This document shows positions 49,892 through 61,500 of a DNA stretch of 64,000 nucleotides, in pieces. The stretch covers positions 6,446,336 to 6,510,335 of the forward strand of contig NC_039486.1 of the NCBI RefSeq assembly GCF_003590095.1, in the 5' to 3' direction. The translations under genes and the position numbers were made by a program. The notes under the pieces were generated by a model. The model ran no database searches, had not been told where the DNA came from, and saw nothing but the letters and a program-made list of their open reading frames with translations. This stretch comes from Trichoplusia ni (Eukaryota; Arthropoda; Insecta; Lepidoptera; Noctuidae). Numbering within the stretch: position 1 is the stretch's first letter; each line of letters starts with the position of its first letter.

Positions 49892-52800
49892 TTACACTGC
49901 CACAGTATCGTAGGCTGTGAGTCCCCGCCCGTGGACTGCTTGCTGGGGGATTGGGGTGGTTGCTTCTGGTCTGAAAACATACCCTCGCCTTTAGAATATA
50001 CACTTCATTGGTTATGTATCAGTAGTAGAATCAGATATCACTTGTGTGTAAGTACGGGGGTAGAAGTGAGATTTAAATGATTATGTTTTTAGCTTTGGAA
50101 TATACAAAGCATAGCATTGCAAGATTCTACTTGAAAATGCGCTGTATTTTTACGGGACAACTAGGTCAGATATATTCACGCAAGGACTGACTTAATGTTG
50201 AATTCTATAGGTTACAATAAAGTGCAGCTAATATCACAATATGAAATGGAATATATTAGCCATAGTATTATATTGAAAGCAACTAAATCCATCACGCACG
50301 GGCTAAAATAACATGTGCCAGGGTTCAATAACTGGTCTATATGACATATTATTCTATATTGATATATTATTGGGATTATAGGTATATTATGTACAATTCA
50401 TGCGTCTGTTAACGGCAACGCAACCTTCACAAAATAACATAATCAAAATCAAACCAGCCGAGGTAATAAATAAATGATTCGCCTTACCACTCTCTGAGCA
50501 AACAATAATATTAGTGCACATTGGTTTAAAATGTTAGCCACATAAATGTTAATTACGTAACAAAAATATCAGGCAAAAATAAGAGAAAGATTATATTCTT
50601 TAAAAAATTGTCGGTTTCACATACTTTGACTTACTGTTTCCTGTAGATCATGGATGCAGAACATAACACATGCTTAATAACGAGCATAGACTAGTACACA
50701 ATGCTTTATTAGGTAAAACAGTATCTATCACGTCACAATGTACTCGTGCTAGCGCACACACAAGGATACGGCTTCTGTATTATTAGTGTATTACAGTGCA
50801 TGTATGTTTGCAATGTTTAGTACTATCAAACGTTTTAGGGACACTTATTTATCTTGAACTTTTTACCCTCTGTTATATCAGTAACTTGTCTAGACAAAAA
50901 TATGCTTTGATGCATTAAATGTTTTGATGTCGTCACATATTTCTGTATTTACTATATAAACTGTTAGGTTGTGAGGTAGTGAACAGAGACAAGTGTCACG
51001 TATTAAGGGGTACATTGTGCAAGGCCTAATAAACTGACCTGTCAATGAGTTTCCTCATTTCCTCGCTGTGCAAGCCGTCCTTGGCAGTGTGGGCCCTTAC
51101 TGCAACAACACACAAGTCACGACGCGCTCTATACTAGCCACGACACCTGGAGCCGCCTTCTACACATTTCTCGAACGATAACCACGTTTGCGTGCTCTAC
51201 TATCTAACATTCGTTCATAATTCTATAATACAGTGGTTATTGTTCGCAAATGTTCATCTCCAAAATATATACTAAATATCTACAGAACAATTTAAATATA
51301 GTGAATTAGTTAACACAATCACGTCTAAGCACATAAAATAGAAAGTCAAATAAGATTTTTGAAGAAAAGAATTTTCCCAATATTGAGACATACACTTTGC
51401 AAAATTAAATGAGGCCGATACTGATTTGTTTTTTTCATGAAACGCCTCTGTCATCTCCTTTAATTTTGTTAAGTGCTTTAACGAAACAGCAGTAAAAAGT
51501 AATTTTGAAAAATAAGAGGTAAGCCAATTACAAGAACTCTAATCATAAAGCTTGTAATTTAATTTGTTAAATCTGATACAAATGTTGCATGCTGTCAGTC
51601 ACAATTATTATCAACATAAAGGAATCAAATAATTTGATTCAAAATTTTTACCGTCTTCTGTTCAGGTGACACCCAAGTGTGCATAAACCAATTCAACAAT
51701 CAAATTTAAAATCACCACTATAATAACACTTTTGGTCTAAAATGAACAAGTTTTGGAAGATAAGATAGATATTCATGATTCAAAAATACAGGTTTACCAT
51801 ACTTGTTTGTTTTATGTCATTTTTGCTGAGCATTAATATTTTAATATTTTGATTATAGATTATTTTTGTCACTAGTTTACTGGTAAAAAACCAATGTAAA
51901 AATTATTACTCAACAGATTATTTTGAAATCTTTTAATACGAAGCAGCACACTGAAGCAAATACTAGACAAAAAAGTATGGTTTAAAATATGTTTTATGTG
52001 ATCGGATGGTAACTGTGTCCCTGCCAGAAGAGTTAATGCATTCTTGCAGAAATAAGCTGGGGGGGGGGGGAGGTCATCATTTGGCACATAAATATTTCTT
52101 TCATAGAATTTGTTTTGTCAAGAGATATGCGGCTTATTTGTTTTTTTTTTTACTACGTACCGGGGTAGTTGCGGGGTTGGTCACATTCGGCTTCAGAGAT
52201 TTCGTTCGAGTCCTTGCTTTCGTTGAATGAAGATGAGCAGTTGTTGTCGTTGTTAGCGTTGCGTGGTGGGGGTGGGGGAGGCTCGGGGGATCCGCCGCAC
52301 TTGCGTGTTCCTACACACAAATATTTATAAATAAACCCTGGAAAAGCTACAAAGAAGAAATTAAGACGCAACGAGCAGAGGCTTTCCAGCTATTTATATA
52401 GAGTATAGAGGTTCCTGTAAAAAAGCTTGCCGATAAGCCTCACATTTTGAAGAACATTACCTTTGACAGTCTTACCAATGCTAGGGCGAGAGCCATAGTG
52501 ATCAGAGTAAGGAGTGCCATAAGCGCCGGTGTATTGTTCGTCTTCAGGAGCGCAGCATGCGGGCTCATCGTACTCGGGACCGCAAGCATACATGGGTCGG
52601 GAATAACGGGCACGCTGGAAACAAAAGAAAAACATAATTGCTTTAGCAGTACTTCTCAACTTATTAATTGTCAAACTTTTCTAAAGATTAAAGGATCTTA
52701 CGTATTGGTCTTCTTCAGCGCAGGTAGCAGGGTCATCGTATTCGGGGGCGGTCGAGTAGATAGCGCTTTGTCCTCCTTGTGAGTTCTTGCGGGCATAACG

Positions 52801-55504
52801 GCTGTTAGCACGGGGCTGTAAATTTATAAAGATTGTCATATAGTGCAAAACTTTCCTTCCAACATTAGTGCAAAGAGTGATCAATGGAATTTTATCAGAA
52901 TCAATTTTGAACGTAAAGCTTTTTGCCGTCGCAGGTGGATGGCGAAGGCCATTTTAAGACATGAACAAAATATGGTAACTCACCATGCTCTGAGATCCGG
53001 CGCGTGAGTGAGCAGGGTGGTGAGGGTGGGGGTGAGCCAGTGTTCCAGCGTGAGCGGGGTGGTGGTGGGGGAACGCCAGAGCCTTGCTGGGGTCCATCTC
53101 CTCGCGGAAGCCTAACAGGTGGAACGTTGCGTAGGGGCAGATTTCATCTTCCATGCCTAGAACATAAACAAGTTGTTACAATTGTATAAGGGATGAGGCC
53201 AGAGAAGTAAACATATGAGCTGTTTATGAATTCTTTTTTTTTCAGCCGTTCGAGCATTAGTTAAGTTTTCAGTCAACCTGAACTGAAGACCTAGTTGTGC
53301 TTTTCTATTATAAAAAATACAATTATTTTTAAAAGATTAAGCTCTATTTGTTTACTACTCTGTTGATATGGATTAGTTTTTAAGTCTTTCAGTATGTAAT
53401 AGCTGTCTTGCTTCATCGTGGGTGTTCCATGCTACAATTGTGTAGAATATAAGTCACAAATATATAATATTCCTTCATAGTTCACAATGCTAAAACAATA
53501 CACATTTTCACACAGTTTTTCGAATATAATATTAAGTAGCAGTATAAGCAAAAAATAAAAACACAACTAGGGTTAGATAAGTGCGAACCAATAAAATTAA
53601 TAATATAAGATTGTTATCATGCAAACAAAAATGAATAATATCTGTCAATTCAAAATCATACTCACTCGTTTGTTGTTAGTAGTACATGACTAGTAGATTA
53701 CACTCCGATATATTTCACGAATACAATTCACTGCAAAACCGTGTGTCTTATAGCTTATTCGGGCATATTTGTGACAAGTCTAAGCGGAATCTACCATTTA
53801 TTTAATTTTATTCTGTACTACCTAATTGAAGACCGGATATAGTCTTACTAGTGCAAAGTGCCTAGTTACGCATTATTTGTTAACCCTAAACAGGCTAACA
53901 ATTTTATTAATAGAATTCTTAAAAAAAAAGTTATATTTTAATCAGTCATCAATGCTTGGATTGCCTTGGTGGACCATAAGGTTCTATTTCAAGAAAAAAG
54001 TTCCGTAAATCAAAAAATATATTAAAAAATGGTAGTTTCCCTTTAGCTTTTTATCTCAAATCGTGACATGCGCATGCAGGCTGACCTGTGGAGATGGTGT
54101 CGCCGGAGCCGGCGCGGCGCAGGCGGGGGCGGCGGACGCGCTCGTAGTGGTGGCGGCGCGGGTCCCACGTCGAGTGCGCGCCCACTGAACCACACTCACG
54201 TTACGCATGCGCTAACACCTAACCCCCGCTACGAACGTCGAGTATTGTCGCACTCACTTTGGTCATTGCTTTTTATTGAGTTCGATATTTATTAGTCTGT
54301 ACTTCACAACGGGTTCTCTTGTATATAAAAACTAGTAACTCCTATTAAATTTGCCATTAACATCACGAAAACGTCATCTTTTTTTGGGAATTCAAAAATC
54401 AAGTATCCAAAATCAGTGGAATTAACAAACTACTTGATTAATCTTATAGAGAAACGTAAAAAAGAACCGGAAGAGTACTTTTTGCCTATTTGTTGCCCTA
54501 AGATGATCGTAAATTAACAATCTTTCTTCAAACTCGTCTAAGTTAACTACATTTGAAGTGAGTGTGACTATACTTGAGACAATACCGCAGAACATAAAGA
54601 GGTAAATAACTGTTTGCCAAATCGTCGTATCATATCTTTTTAAGTTCTTTAAATCAAGCAAGGTAAGACAGTTTTCATTTTTCCATACGATATGACGACA
54701 TTGGTAAAATACAAAGCTAAAATGAGGAAGGGTCAAAGTAATTATATGCAACGTAAATGGGTACTACGCCTTGCAGGTAATAATTTGCTTTGGGAATAAA
54801 ATTAATACCTAACTACCATTTATGTCTAAGGTAAAATAAAGTGCCTTACACCATAACAAATTAAATTAGGGACGGTCTGAAATCAACTATAAATTAAGCA
54901 TCTGACACCTTACATTTACCACCTTATAATTTAAAGAGGAAAGAAAGCATAGAGAAATTAGCGAAATTCGTGCAAAAGTGGAAGAATTTAAAAAAGTGTA
55001 ATAGGGTAAGGATTTTTGTTACCTCAACGAAAATCTTGCTGATTATCGATGTGAAGAATATTTTCCTAGTAACCCGGTGCTATGTGTAAGATAAAATAGA
55101 ATCGAATGGTGTTACAATAGAGGGGTACCAAAAACACAGCCTTTGCAAATTAAGAAATATTTTGTTTGTTTGCTTCAGGAATACATTCGGAAGTTTTTTT
55201 TGCCTGTTACATAAAGATGTTATAGATATTTGCTATATCCTTTTGTTTTCACTGGTACTGTGTTTAAGGTTCGTGTACTGAAAATTGTGTCCGTGTGTGA
55301 GAGTGATAGATATGTCTAAGTACTCACTAATAACAGCCTGTCGCTTCACACGGTCGCAGGTGTTGTAGTTAGATCCGGGTACGGGGGGAAGCTTGCGGTT
55401 AGGGGGGGCAATGTAGCCGAGTTCGTCGCGCAGTCCACCTCGCTTGTCCAAAGTTCCTCCAGCGCCGCCGAGAGCTGCCTGAGATGCGTTGTAAACTCCA
55501 TCGT
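49892..55504 (-). CDS. Dscam1: Dscam1 cytoplasmic tail exons
   Basis: The intracellular exons are 55504-55328, the optional 54184-54086, then 53156-52984, 52815-52702, 52614-52476 (or to 52461), 52310-52161, 51099-51039 and 49970-49892. Visible motifs are LGYIAPPNRKLPPVPGSNY (SH3-ligand-like prolines), a His/Pro-rich segment PHHHPAHAG, and RKNSQGGQSAIYSTAPEYDDP. Then come YDEPACCAPEDEQY, SPEPPPPPPRN, SKDSNEISEAECD, EEMRKLIDR and the C-terminal AYDTVAV. Drosophila Dscam1 uses comparable proline motifs to recruit Dock/Pak. A TAG stop lies two codons past the 52161 donor, so retention of that intron would give a shorter tail ending NYPGT. Confidence 0.9.
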
Positions 55505-58500
55505 CTACCGACATAAACCACAAGTACTGTAGTAGATATTCCCCTTACATCAAGCAAAATTCTATCATTATACGTCACTGACAATAAGTGAGATGTTTGA
55601 CTTCATGAGGAGCAAATTATATCGAATTATGGATTTTGATAAATCAACAAAATTTCTGTATAATTAAGACAGGATGATAATTTGCTAACACTGATGATCA
55701 GCTAGTAAATGGAAATATAAATCATCAAAAAGTAATTGTATGGGTCGGATAAAGAAAAATAATATGAAGCGGTGTGCCACCATACATACAATACGTGTCC
55801 TTCTGACCTCGCAGGCGGTGCGGGGTGTTCCTGCGAGCTAACGTGAGGCAGATCACCACCACACCCACAATAAACACTACAATGGTGGCCAGGATCGGTA
55901 CCAACACTTCAGGCTCTAACCAAGCCTTGACCCAGGGAGGCAGTTCCTTATCACCGTCGAAATTGCCAGGCAAGGGAGCGATGGTTCCTAAAATGGAGCG
56001 AAAATTAGTACATATTTACCTTTGTGATGATCCCTGGCTCCTCGCACCACGCAAACGACAACGATAGCTATAATGATGACCAAGATGGCCGCCACTACAG
56101 GCACGATAAGGTTAAGGTGCGACAGGATTATCTTGAGGGTCTGTTCCGTGGTAAGAGAGCCGTCACCGACCTCGCGCACGGGCGCGATCGTACCTGAAAT
56201 GCAAGCCCCCATGTTATAGCTGTATACTTTGATAACATAAGGAGATTTGGAAACATTAAAATAAAAAGGCAATGCATTTCAGGTACCGGAATTTTGTTGG
56301 TGTGTGATTCGAATAACACGTATAAGTGATGGTAATGATTACTATGCGTGACATTTCGTCTGTACCCCATAAGAGATAAGCATTAACTGATTCAACAAAA
56401 CAAATACATAGATATAAAGAATGCTCTCACCTCCGGTCATTGTAAGGGTTGCAAATTCGTATTCAGCGACATTGAATCCGGCGTTGTTGTGAGCGGTAAT
56501 CCTTAACACATACCACGTAGCGGGTTCCAGATCTACAAATTGGATATTTAATATAGTTACAGAACCCAGTTATTTAATAAATTTATTTAACATTTCAAAA
56601 CACAGACCAAGAACGACGAAGTTTCCACCAGGCTTGACAGCGTTTGAGATTTGGTTCCATTCAGCAGCGCCCCTGAAATATCAAAACAACTATATTGTAC
56701 AACAAGTATCGTATTCATATATTGTTGACATTCATAAATAGCCCATTAAAAAAGAAACCATAAGGTTCTGGGCATAGGTCAAATGTGAAACTAAGTTTCT
56801 TTTTCAGGTATTGACAAGAAGTTCAAAAGGACTGCATACATACTTCTTCTTATTTTCAACGACGAAATGACTCATGGGGCAGCCACCATCCAGCCATTGT
56901 TTGAGATGCAGAGTGACGGACGAGCTTCCAACTTCGATAAAATCAGCGGCGCGGGGGACTGGGGGCTTGGAGCCGCGGGTGCGAGCGATCACTACATCAG
57001 AAGCCTCGCCAGTACCGATACTGAAATGAACAATGGTAACTTAGTAACTTCGACTCCTTGGCAGATTTTTGTTTAAAGAAATTTCGATCTTCTCTTGTTC
57101 GATTTATGGTTCATTTTTCATTCGCTTACCCGTTGTAAGCCGTGACGTAGAGTTGATATCTGGATCCGCAGAACAGGTTTTCCAATGTGTAAGTGTCAGT
57201 GGTGCTTGGAATCTACAATCAGAAACAAAATGGTGTTTTATATAACAGATAATCTTAAAATACCGAAAGCTAAATCGTTCATACAATTACGACACATACA
57301 TCCTTAAAATTAAGGTTAAAGCTTTGATATCTGTAAAGGCCAACTGGCTTTTTTCTGTGTTATGGTACTAGGCAAATCCGTATTAACGAACTTAGGAGTT
57401 ATCGTTGAGTTATATTTCTACTATGTATGTACGTCAGTTACCTGAACAGTTTCCCAATCTCCAAACTCCTGTTTGTAGTGGATGGTGTATCCGGCGGCGG
57501 GCGACTGGTCCACTTCTACGGAAGGCTTCAGGCGCAGAGTCAGTGAGGAGACGGAAGACGACGCGATGCTCAGCTGAGGTGGGAAGGGGGGAGCTAAGGG
57601 AACAAGTAAGTAATTAGTTTCAACTCCAATTATTATTACGTAAATGTATACATACCTAACTGGAGGTTGAGTTTTGAGTTTGCTTATTTAAGTGATTAGG
57701 ATACCTTCCACTGGTAGCTGGATGCGATTTTGCAATAACTTAATCAATTGATTGTTGACTTATACACAAACGTTCATTATATTTTTTTACTCGAAGGATT
57801 TTCCGGGAGAATGCCAGTGACGAAATCTATGTTTGTGAAAGGATAGGTTAGGATGAGGTAGGGGAAAAAGTTCTTACCAAGAACGGAGAGCGTGTGTGTG
57901 ACGGTGTCAGTACCAAATTGGTTGTCGACATGGCAAGAGTATTCGCCGGCATCCTCGCGAGCCACACCAGCAATTTGCAGAGATCCTTCGGGCAGTTGTC
58001 GTACGCGTTCTGATGCTTCCAAGGGTTGGCCTTTTACCTAAAAACGAACAATGTATGCGATATGAATACGGGCCAGGGAACATTTAATTGAATACTGAGT
58101 TCAATCATTATAAATAGAGGTACACTGACCTTCCACAAAATGTTAGGAGGAGGTACACCGACGGCGAGGCAGGGCAGCTTAACATCTTCCTTGTAAGTGG
58201 CAGTGAACGATTCATCGAATGACGCAATCTTAGCAGGTACTGAAATGCAAAGAATTAAAATGTTTGAAAATACAGTACTTTAAGTTATCTTTGTATATAA
58301 TGATATGACAGTAAAAGTTTAAGGTTACCTTTGTCGCTAGGGCTGCATGATGCTGTGGCTGAGGGCTGGCCTTCGCCAATAATGGTAGACGCGGTAACCC
58401 AGAAGTCGTAACGTCCGGCCTTCAGTTCAGTCGCAGAGTAGCTAGTTTGGGAGGCAGGGACCTGTAAACAAAAGGGCAGTGTTTATTTCTATATTTGATC

Positions 58501-61500
58501 ACAATACACCTTATAATAATTGATCTCTCTAAAGTTAGGTGCATTAATGACATATGATACTATATCGTTTAATAAAAGTAAACAATGTGGTACCTTGTTA
58601 GGATGAGGTTCGGCGTTCTGAGCTTGAGTGTAGACGTTGTAGTGAGTGACGACACCGTTGGGTTGCGCAGGAGGCCTCCAGGAAACCAGAATTGAGCCTT
58701 GTCCCATAACTAGAGCCTTTACAGCGCGCGGAGCTTCCGGAACTGTAAATGAAGATTTTTGGAAATAAGCCTTATTTAATCCTTTGAAACAAACTGATAA
58801 ACAGCAAGTTCATGTCTGTTATATGTATTTTAATGATCATTGCTTAAAGGTGGGTTTGTAACTTATATAATTTTGGGGTATACACACCGTCTTGTTCAGT
58901 CTGGCAGTGGATAGGAGCAGATCGTACGCCATCACCTCCGTTGGTAGTCGCAAGCACTTCCATGGAATAGTTGGTGAATTTCTTAAGTCCGTGAAGAATG
59001 GTCTCGCTGCTGGCAGTGATCTTGGTGTCCTTAGTCTTTTCATCTGCAAAATAAAGTTTGAATGTTAAGTATCTTGTAGTATGGTGTCTTAAATTCTTTA
59101 GACATTTTTAGGTTTATATGTCGATCGATGCTTACCATACCAGGTTTCGCTAGGTCCGTAGATAACCTTGTATGCCTTGATAAGTCCGTTAGCGGCGGCA
59201 AGGGGCGGGGAGATCCAAGAAACGCGGATGGTCTGAGCGGTCAAAGTGGTGCAGAGTACGTCTTGTGGGGCAACGGAGGGTGCGCCTTCAGCAGTGTAAG
59301 CCTTGACTTCACCAGATACTGGGCCAGATCCCATCTTGTTGAAAGCTTGTACGACGATCGAGTATTGAGTGTAAGTCCTAAAAAATATTATTTTTATGTA
59401 GTATTTGATAGCAAAAGTCAAAGCATTCTTTTCTTCTAGACCAATTATCTACCAAAACTGCATTGCTTACTTCAGGTTAAGAATGTCCAAGTGGTGTTCC
59501 TTGCCAGACTCCTTAGAAATGTCAACAGTTTCAAAGACAAAGGACTTGTTGCTTGAGGCCAGTTTGTATCCAACATAGTATCTGGAGAAGAAAGGACAAG
59601 GTTAATTATGAAATAAAAATGATAATTTATTTATGCTGTCAGACACTGTTAGTTTGTTTTTACCCTTGGAGTTCGCCATTCCAGTCCTGGGGTGGGGGAG
59701 GCTTCCAGGTGACACGGAGGGTGTGCTTGTCAACGGCATCTACTTTGCAATCTTGTGGGGGACCAGTGGGTGCTTCCTCAGCGGTGATAATGGTAACAGT
59801 CTCAGAGGGCTCAGAAGTTCCAAGTTCGTTTTCGGCGACAATCCTGATGTGGTAGGCAGTGGCTGGTCGAAGGCTGAACACACCGGCTTCGCTAGCATCT
59901 CCAGGCACAAGAACCCTGCAAAATAAGGTAAAAAATATTGTTATTTAACATTCATTCAAGCTTGAGAAACAGTCTAAAATCTTAGGTGTTTAAAAATACC
60001 TGTCGATATCCTTTTCCCAGTTGCCCTTAGCGCGTTTGTATTCAATGAGGAACTTCTTGATCGGTGAGTTGCCATCGTAAGGTGCTGCCCATGACAGTTG
60101 CACGGTCCGTCCTGATTTGTCCAATACCTTCAAACCGTATGGGGCTTCGGGAACCTCTGTTGAAATCATTAGATTTTTGTATTAACTGTAACAAGCCAAT
60201 ATATAAATTATATGCTTTATTAGTTCATTACCTTGGATGATCATGTTGATGCTGGTATCGTCAGAGCCAAAAGCGTTAGTAGCGACGCAAGTGAAGAGAG
60301 CGCTGTCAGATCGTTCAGTCCTTCGGATGCTAAGGTCGGATACAACACCACCGGGCAGGATTTCTTCGCGAATAGTGTAGCGGGGGTCAGATTTGGGCTC
60401 AAGGCGTTTGTTGTTCATGTTCCAAATGATACCGATGGGCTGGAATAATATGGATATTGATTATAAGAGTGATTGCAACGATTATCGCAAAATTTATTTA
60501 AGCCACTTTTAATCTACCGATCGTTACCTTCTCTCCCTTAGCCTGGCACTGAAGTACAGCGGGTTCACTTCGGCGGGCAGTCTGGTTCCTCATCTTAATC
60601 TCGAATTGGGGTGGAGCTAAAATGTTGAGTTAAATTTTAATAAAGAAACTTCATTATTTCGCTATAACCTGAACAAAGCCGTTCGGAAGTAATTATTTAA
60701 AGTAAAAAAAATGTTTGCCTTTGATAATTTCTACCTAAATAGAAATTTTAATAAACATTAAATGAAGAAAATATCCAACCTTGTACGCTAATAAGGATAA
60801 CAGCAGACAATCCTGATCCGATTCCGTTAACAGCTTCGCACAAATAGTAACCCTCGTTCGTCTTTTGGATGTTAGCAATGCTCAGAGTTCCGTCCTCAAC
60901 CTTTACGTTAGGGTTGTTTGGCTTAAGGTCCTTGTAATCGCCAGGGGTATCACCTTTAACCAAATAAAACTCATATTATGTTTTTGGTTCAGCGCAAATA
61001 TTTAGCTTTTGTAATTTATATTTTTGGCCATTACCTTCAGCCCGCTTCCATGTAACCTGGGGCTTGGGGAACCCATCGGCTTTGCATTCAACTTTAGCAT
61101 CAGAACCTTGCGCAAATGCCTTGTCAGTGGGTTCGAGAATCCAACGTGGGGGTACTGAAATGTCACCGATATGTTATAACACCTGCCAACAGTCTTAGGG
61201 AGTTTGTATTAAAATTCAGATAGGGAGTGAAAAGTTGACTCTACATTAACTATTATTCAATTCTATTCATTCAAATTTAATAACTATTTGTAATTTTTTA
61301 CGTGTACGAATAATTGACTTATTTCAAATTGAAAAAAGAAAATAGTTCACTAGGATTTAATTAAATAATTTTCTCGTTGAAAACAACAGCAAAAATCTCA
61401 TTATTTTAATAAACTTGATGGGGACTTTTGACTTGGACTTCACATTTAATCATATTTAAGTATAGTGAACATTAAACCTGCAATTTAAATTTTTATGTTA

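Noticed and set aside
54068..54295. GC-rich plus-strand open frame rich in Gly/Arg
   Set aside because: It is the antisense of the Dscam1 optional tail exon (HSTWDPRR on the minus strand) and has no domain.
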